Positions 6,191-7,736 of a DNA stretch of 7,736 nt are shown in pieces. Both the position numbers and the translations under genes were made by a program. The notes beneath the pieces were generated by a model. The model saw nothing but the letters and a program-made list of their open reading frames with translations. It was not told the origin of the DNA and ran no database searches. The stretch is from an uncultured Micrococcales bacterium (GTDB lineage Bacteria; Actinomycetota; Actinomycetes; S36-B12; UBA10799). Within the stretch, counting starts at the first letter, position 1; each line of letters starts with the position of its first letter. The stretch spans positions 1 through 7,736 of the forward strand of contig CALFYG010000316.1 in assembly GCA_937952095.1 (NCBI GenBank). The letters run 5' to 3'.

Positions 6191-6250
6191 CAAGGTCTAA
6201 CGGGCGTGCCCAACCTCTAACGGGAGTGCTCAAGGTCTACCGGGAGTGCA
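6191..6250 (+). repeat. Right arm of 20-bp repeat cluster, three contiguous tandem units
   Basis: Three adjacent units with an exact 20-bp period: CAAGGTCTAACGGGCGTGCC (6191-6210), CAACCTCTAACGGGAGTGCT (6211-6230) and CAAGGTCTACCGGGAGTGCA (6231-6250). The core is TCTAACGGGAGTGC. The array begins 9 bp beyond the ackA stop codon and mirrors the left arm, so the whole 6143-6250 block can fold into a cruciform or long hairpin. For example, 6151-6176 can pair with 6217-6242 at 21 of 26 positions. No T-run follows in either direction, so it is not a textbook intrinsic terminator. The function is unknown: candidates are a regulator-binding array, an mRNA 3'-end structure or a remnant of a small repetitive element. 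Confidence 0.8.
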
Positions 6251-6259
6251 GGGCGCCAG

Positions 6260-7489
6260 TCACCAACCGGCGCGCGGCTCGATCACCGCGGCGCCACTGT
6301 CGACAACGGCTGCCAGCGACTGCGTGGCGATCTCGAGTTCCTCGTCGGTCGGCACCACCAAGATCTTCACCGGAGCGCCGCGCGCCGTGAGATCGACGAC
6401 GTCCTCAGGCCCGCGGGTCGCCGCATTCTTGGCCGAGTCGATGGCGATCCCGAGGCGTGCGATGTCGGCGCACACGGCTTCCCGGACCGCCGGGTCGTTC
6501 TCGCCGACCCCTGCAGTGAACACCACAGCGTCTGCGCCGCCGAGTTCCACGAGGTAGGCCCCGAGGAAGTGTCGGATGGCGTGGACATACACCTCGAGGG
6601 CCTCCCGGGCTTCGGCATCGCCGGTCTCGGCGGCGGCATGCACCTGACGCAGGTCGTTCGCCCCTGCCAGCCCCTTCATCCCGGATCGTTTGTTGAGCAA
6701 TGTGTCGACCTCGTCGACAGTCAGTCCTGCGCGCAGTAGGTGGATCAGGGCGCCGGGGTCGATGTCGCCGCTGCGGGTTCCCATCACCAGCCCGGCAAGC
6801 GGGGTGAGACCCATGGACGTGTCGATGCTGCGCCCGCCACGCACCGCGCATGCGGAGGCCCCGTTCCCCAGGTGCAACGTGATGATCCGCGACATCTCCA
6901 GGGGGATACCGAGGAACTCGGCGGCCCGCCTGCTCACGTAGGCATGCGACGTCCCGTGGAATCCGTAGCGCCGGATCATGTGTTCTTCGGCCACGCCGCG
7001 GTCGATGGCGTAGCGGTAGGAGGCGGCGGGCATGGTCTGGTGGAACGCCGTGTCGAAGACCGCGACGTGTGGGCAGTACGGGAAGGCCTGCAGTGCCACT
7101 TCGATGCCGGTCAGGTTCGCCGGGTTGTGCAGGGGCGCCAGAGGGATGCACTCCCGGATCGCGGACAGCACCTCGTCGTCGATGACCGCCGGCTGTGCGA
7201 ACCGGTCGCCACCGTGGACCACGCGGTGCCCCACGGCCACCAAAGCGGCGGGATCCACGGGGATGGTCGCATCGAAGGCTTCCGCCATGGCGGCGAGCCC
7301 CTCGCGATGATCGGCCAGCGGGCGATCGATCACGTGGGTGATGCCTCGGGCATCGTGTTCGACCCGCGAGGTGGCCTCGCCGATCCGTTCGACGAGCCCC
7401 TGCGCGAGGCTCACGGGACCGTCCATGTCGATCAGTTCGTACTTGATGCTCGACGACCCGGAGTTCAGAACGAGGATCGGTGTTGTCAT
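6260..7489 (-). CDS. ackA: Acetate kinase
   Basis: This is a 409-residue cytoplasmic enzyme of normal family length that interconverts acetyl phosphate plus ADP with acetate plus ATP, working with Pta. It belongs to the ASKHA fold, and all expected motifs are present: L-N9-S-G-S-S-S-I-K-Y at the N-terminus, H-R89-V-V-H-G-G, F-D146-T-A-F-H, Y-G-F-H178-G-T-S-H, H-L-G-N-G-A-S, G-T-R239-S-G-D and T-D-E-E384. These correspond to the active-site Arg91, Asp148, His180, Arg241 and Glu384 of Methanosarcina acetate kinase, with a constant offset of two for the central residues. The ATG at 7489 is chosen because AGGAG lies five bases before it; the in-frame TTG at 7492 is too close to that site. The start overlaps the pta stop (TGATG), so translation is probably coupled. 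The enzyme serves acetate overflow, ATP generation or acetate assimilation, depending on growth conditions. Confidence 0.97.
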   Translation of the reverse strand: MTTPILVLNSGSSSIKYELIDMDGPVSLAQGLVERIGEATSRVEHDARGITHVIDRPLADHREGLAAMAEAFDATIPVDPAALVAVGHRVVHGGDRFAQPAVIDDEVLSAIRECIPLAPLHNPANLTGIEVALQAFPYCPHVAVFDTAFHQTMPAASYRYAIDRGVAEEHMIRRYGFHGTSHAYVSRRAAEFLGIPLEMSRIITLHLGNGASACAVRGGRSIDTSMGLTPLAGLVMGTRSGDIDPGALIHLLRAGLTVDEVDTLLNKRSGMKGLAGANDLRQVHAAAETGDAEAREALEVYVHAIRHFLGAYLVELGGADAVVFTAGVGENDPAVREAVCADIARLGIAIDSAKNAATRGPEDVVDLTARGAPVKILVVPTDEELEIATQSLAAVVDSGAAVIEPRAGW

Positions 7490-7736
7490 CAACTCTCCTG
7501 CGCCTGGATGGCGGTGATGGTGATGGTGTTCACGATGTCCTTGACCGTGCAGCCGCGGGAGAGGTCGTTGACCGGTTTGCGCAGTCCCTGCAGGACGGGC
7601 CCGATGGCCACTGCGCGCGCGGAACGCTGCACGGCTTTGTAGGTGTTGTTGCCGGTGTTGAGGTCCGGGAAGATCAGCACAGTCGCTTGGCCGGCGACGT
7701 CGGATCCGGGAAGCTTGGTGGCGGCGACATCGGGGT
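7489..7736 (-). CDS. pta: Phosphate acetyltransferase, C-terminal end (5' part outside window)
   Basis: The last 81 codons and the stop are visible; the gene continues beyond the right edge. The reading begins P-D-V-A-A-T-K-L-P-G-S and continues with the strongly conserved L-I-F-P-D-L-N-T-G-N-N-T-Y-K, A-V-A-I-G-P-V-L-Q-G-L, K-P-V-N-D-L-S-R-G and D-I-V-N-T-I of the phosphotransacetylase domain, which carries the catalytic and CoA-binding residues. Pta interconverts acetyl-CoA plus phosphate with acetyl phosphate plus CoA. Its TGA (7491-7489) shares a base with the ackA ATG, giving a pta-ackA operon read leftward. Whether the full protein has the extra N-terminal DRTGG-type regulatory domain of long Pta forms cannot be seen here. 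Confidence 0.95.
   Translation of the reverse strand, partial: PDVAATKLPGSDVAGQATVLIFPDLNTGNNTYKAVQRSARAVAIGPVLQGLRKPVNDLSRGCTVKDIVNTITITAIQAQES
7495..7499 (-). promoter_or_regulatory. Ribosome binding site of ackA, inside the end of pta
   Basis: Read on the minus strand, AGGAG occupies 7499-7495, followed by AGTTG and then the ATG at 7489. It lies within the last codons of pta and fixes the ackA start at 7489. Confidence 0.75.

Noticed and set aside
6143..6250. CRISPR array
   Set aside because: The 20-bp repeats are contiguous with no unique spacers, occur in both orientations, and no cas gene is visible.
6740..7642. Plus-strand open frame of about 300 codons opposite ackA and pta
   Set aside because: ackA and pta on the minus strand have complete family signatures; this frame has none and crosses their junction.

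Overview
The window is about 7.7 kb of GC-rich DNA with strong G/C third-position bias. Actinomycetota-type features point to a free-living actinobacterium: an InhA/FabI-type enoyl reductase, an MptpB-like tyrosine phosphatase, a leaderless-looking promoter and a pta-ackA pair. I cannot place it more precisely. No transposase, integrase, tRNA, rRNA or CRISPR array is visible.

Layout. Bases 1-272 hold the 3' end of a small, probably exported protein of unknown function (+). Bases 325-4194 hold one 1289-codon gene (+). Its N-terminal third is a NuoL/ND5-type proton-channel membrane protein (DabB-like) and its C-terminal two thirds are a complete DabA (DUF2309, carbonic-anhydrase-like) protein. 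The two subunits of the DAB inorganic-carbon pump are therefore fused into one chain. fabI (4181-4975, +) overlaps its 3' end by 14 bp. A dual-specificity/tyrosine phosphatase (about 5001-5795, +) follows fabI. A 69-residue hypothetical protein (5799-6008, -) converges on the phosphatase with a 3-bp gap. Bases 6009-6259 are non-coding and contain a symmetrical cluster of five 20-bp repeats (two pointing left, three pointing right). Acetate kinase (6260-7489, -) and the 3' end of phosphate acetyltransferase (7489-7736, -, running off the window) form an operon whose stop and start codons overlap (TGATG).

How the genes may work together. The dab fusion, fabI and phosphatase look like one rightward transcription unit started from a promoter at about 288-318, where the -10 box sits six bases before the ATG. 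No carboxysome or RuBisCO gene is seen, so autotrophic CO2 fixation cannot be claimed. One inference from the dab-fabI coupling is that the pump supplies bicarbonate for acetyl-CoA carboxylase, and so malonyl-CoA for the fatty-acid cycle in which FabI acts. The oppositely oriented pta-ackA operon interconverts acetyl-CoA and acetate.

The item most worth following up is the single-chain DabB-DabA fusion. Its DabA catalytic site is intact, but its membrane half differs from NuoL at two ion-path positions.
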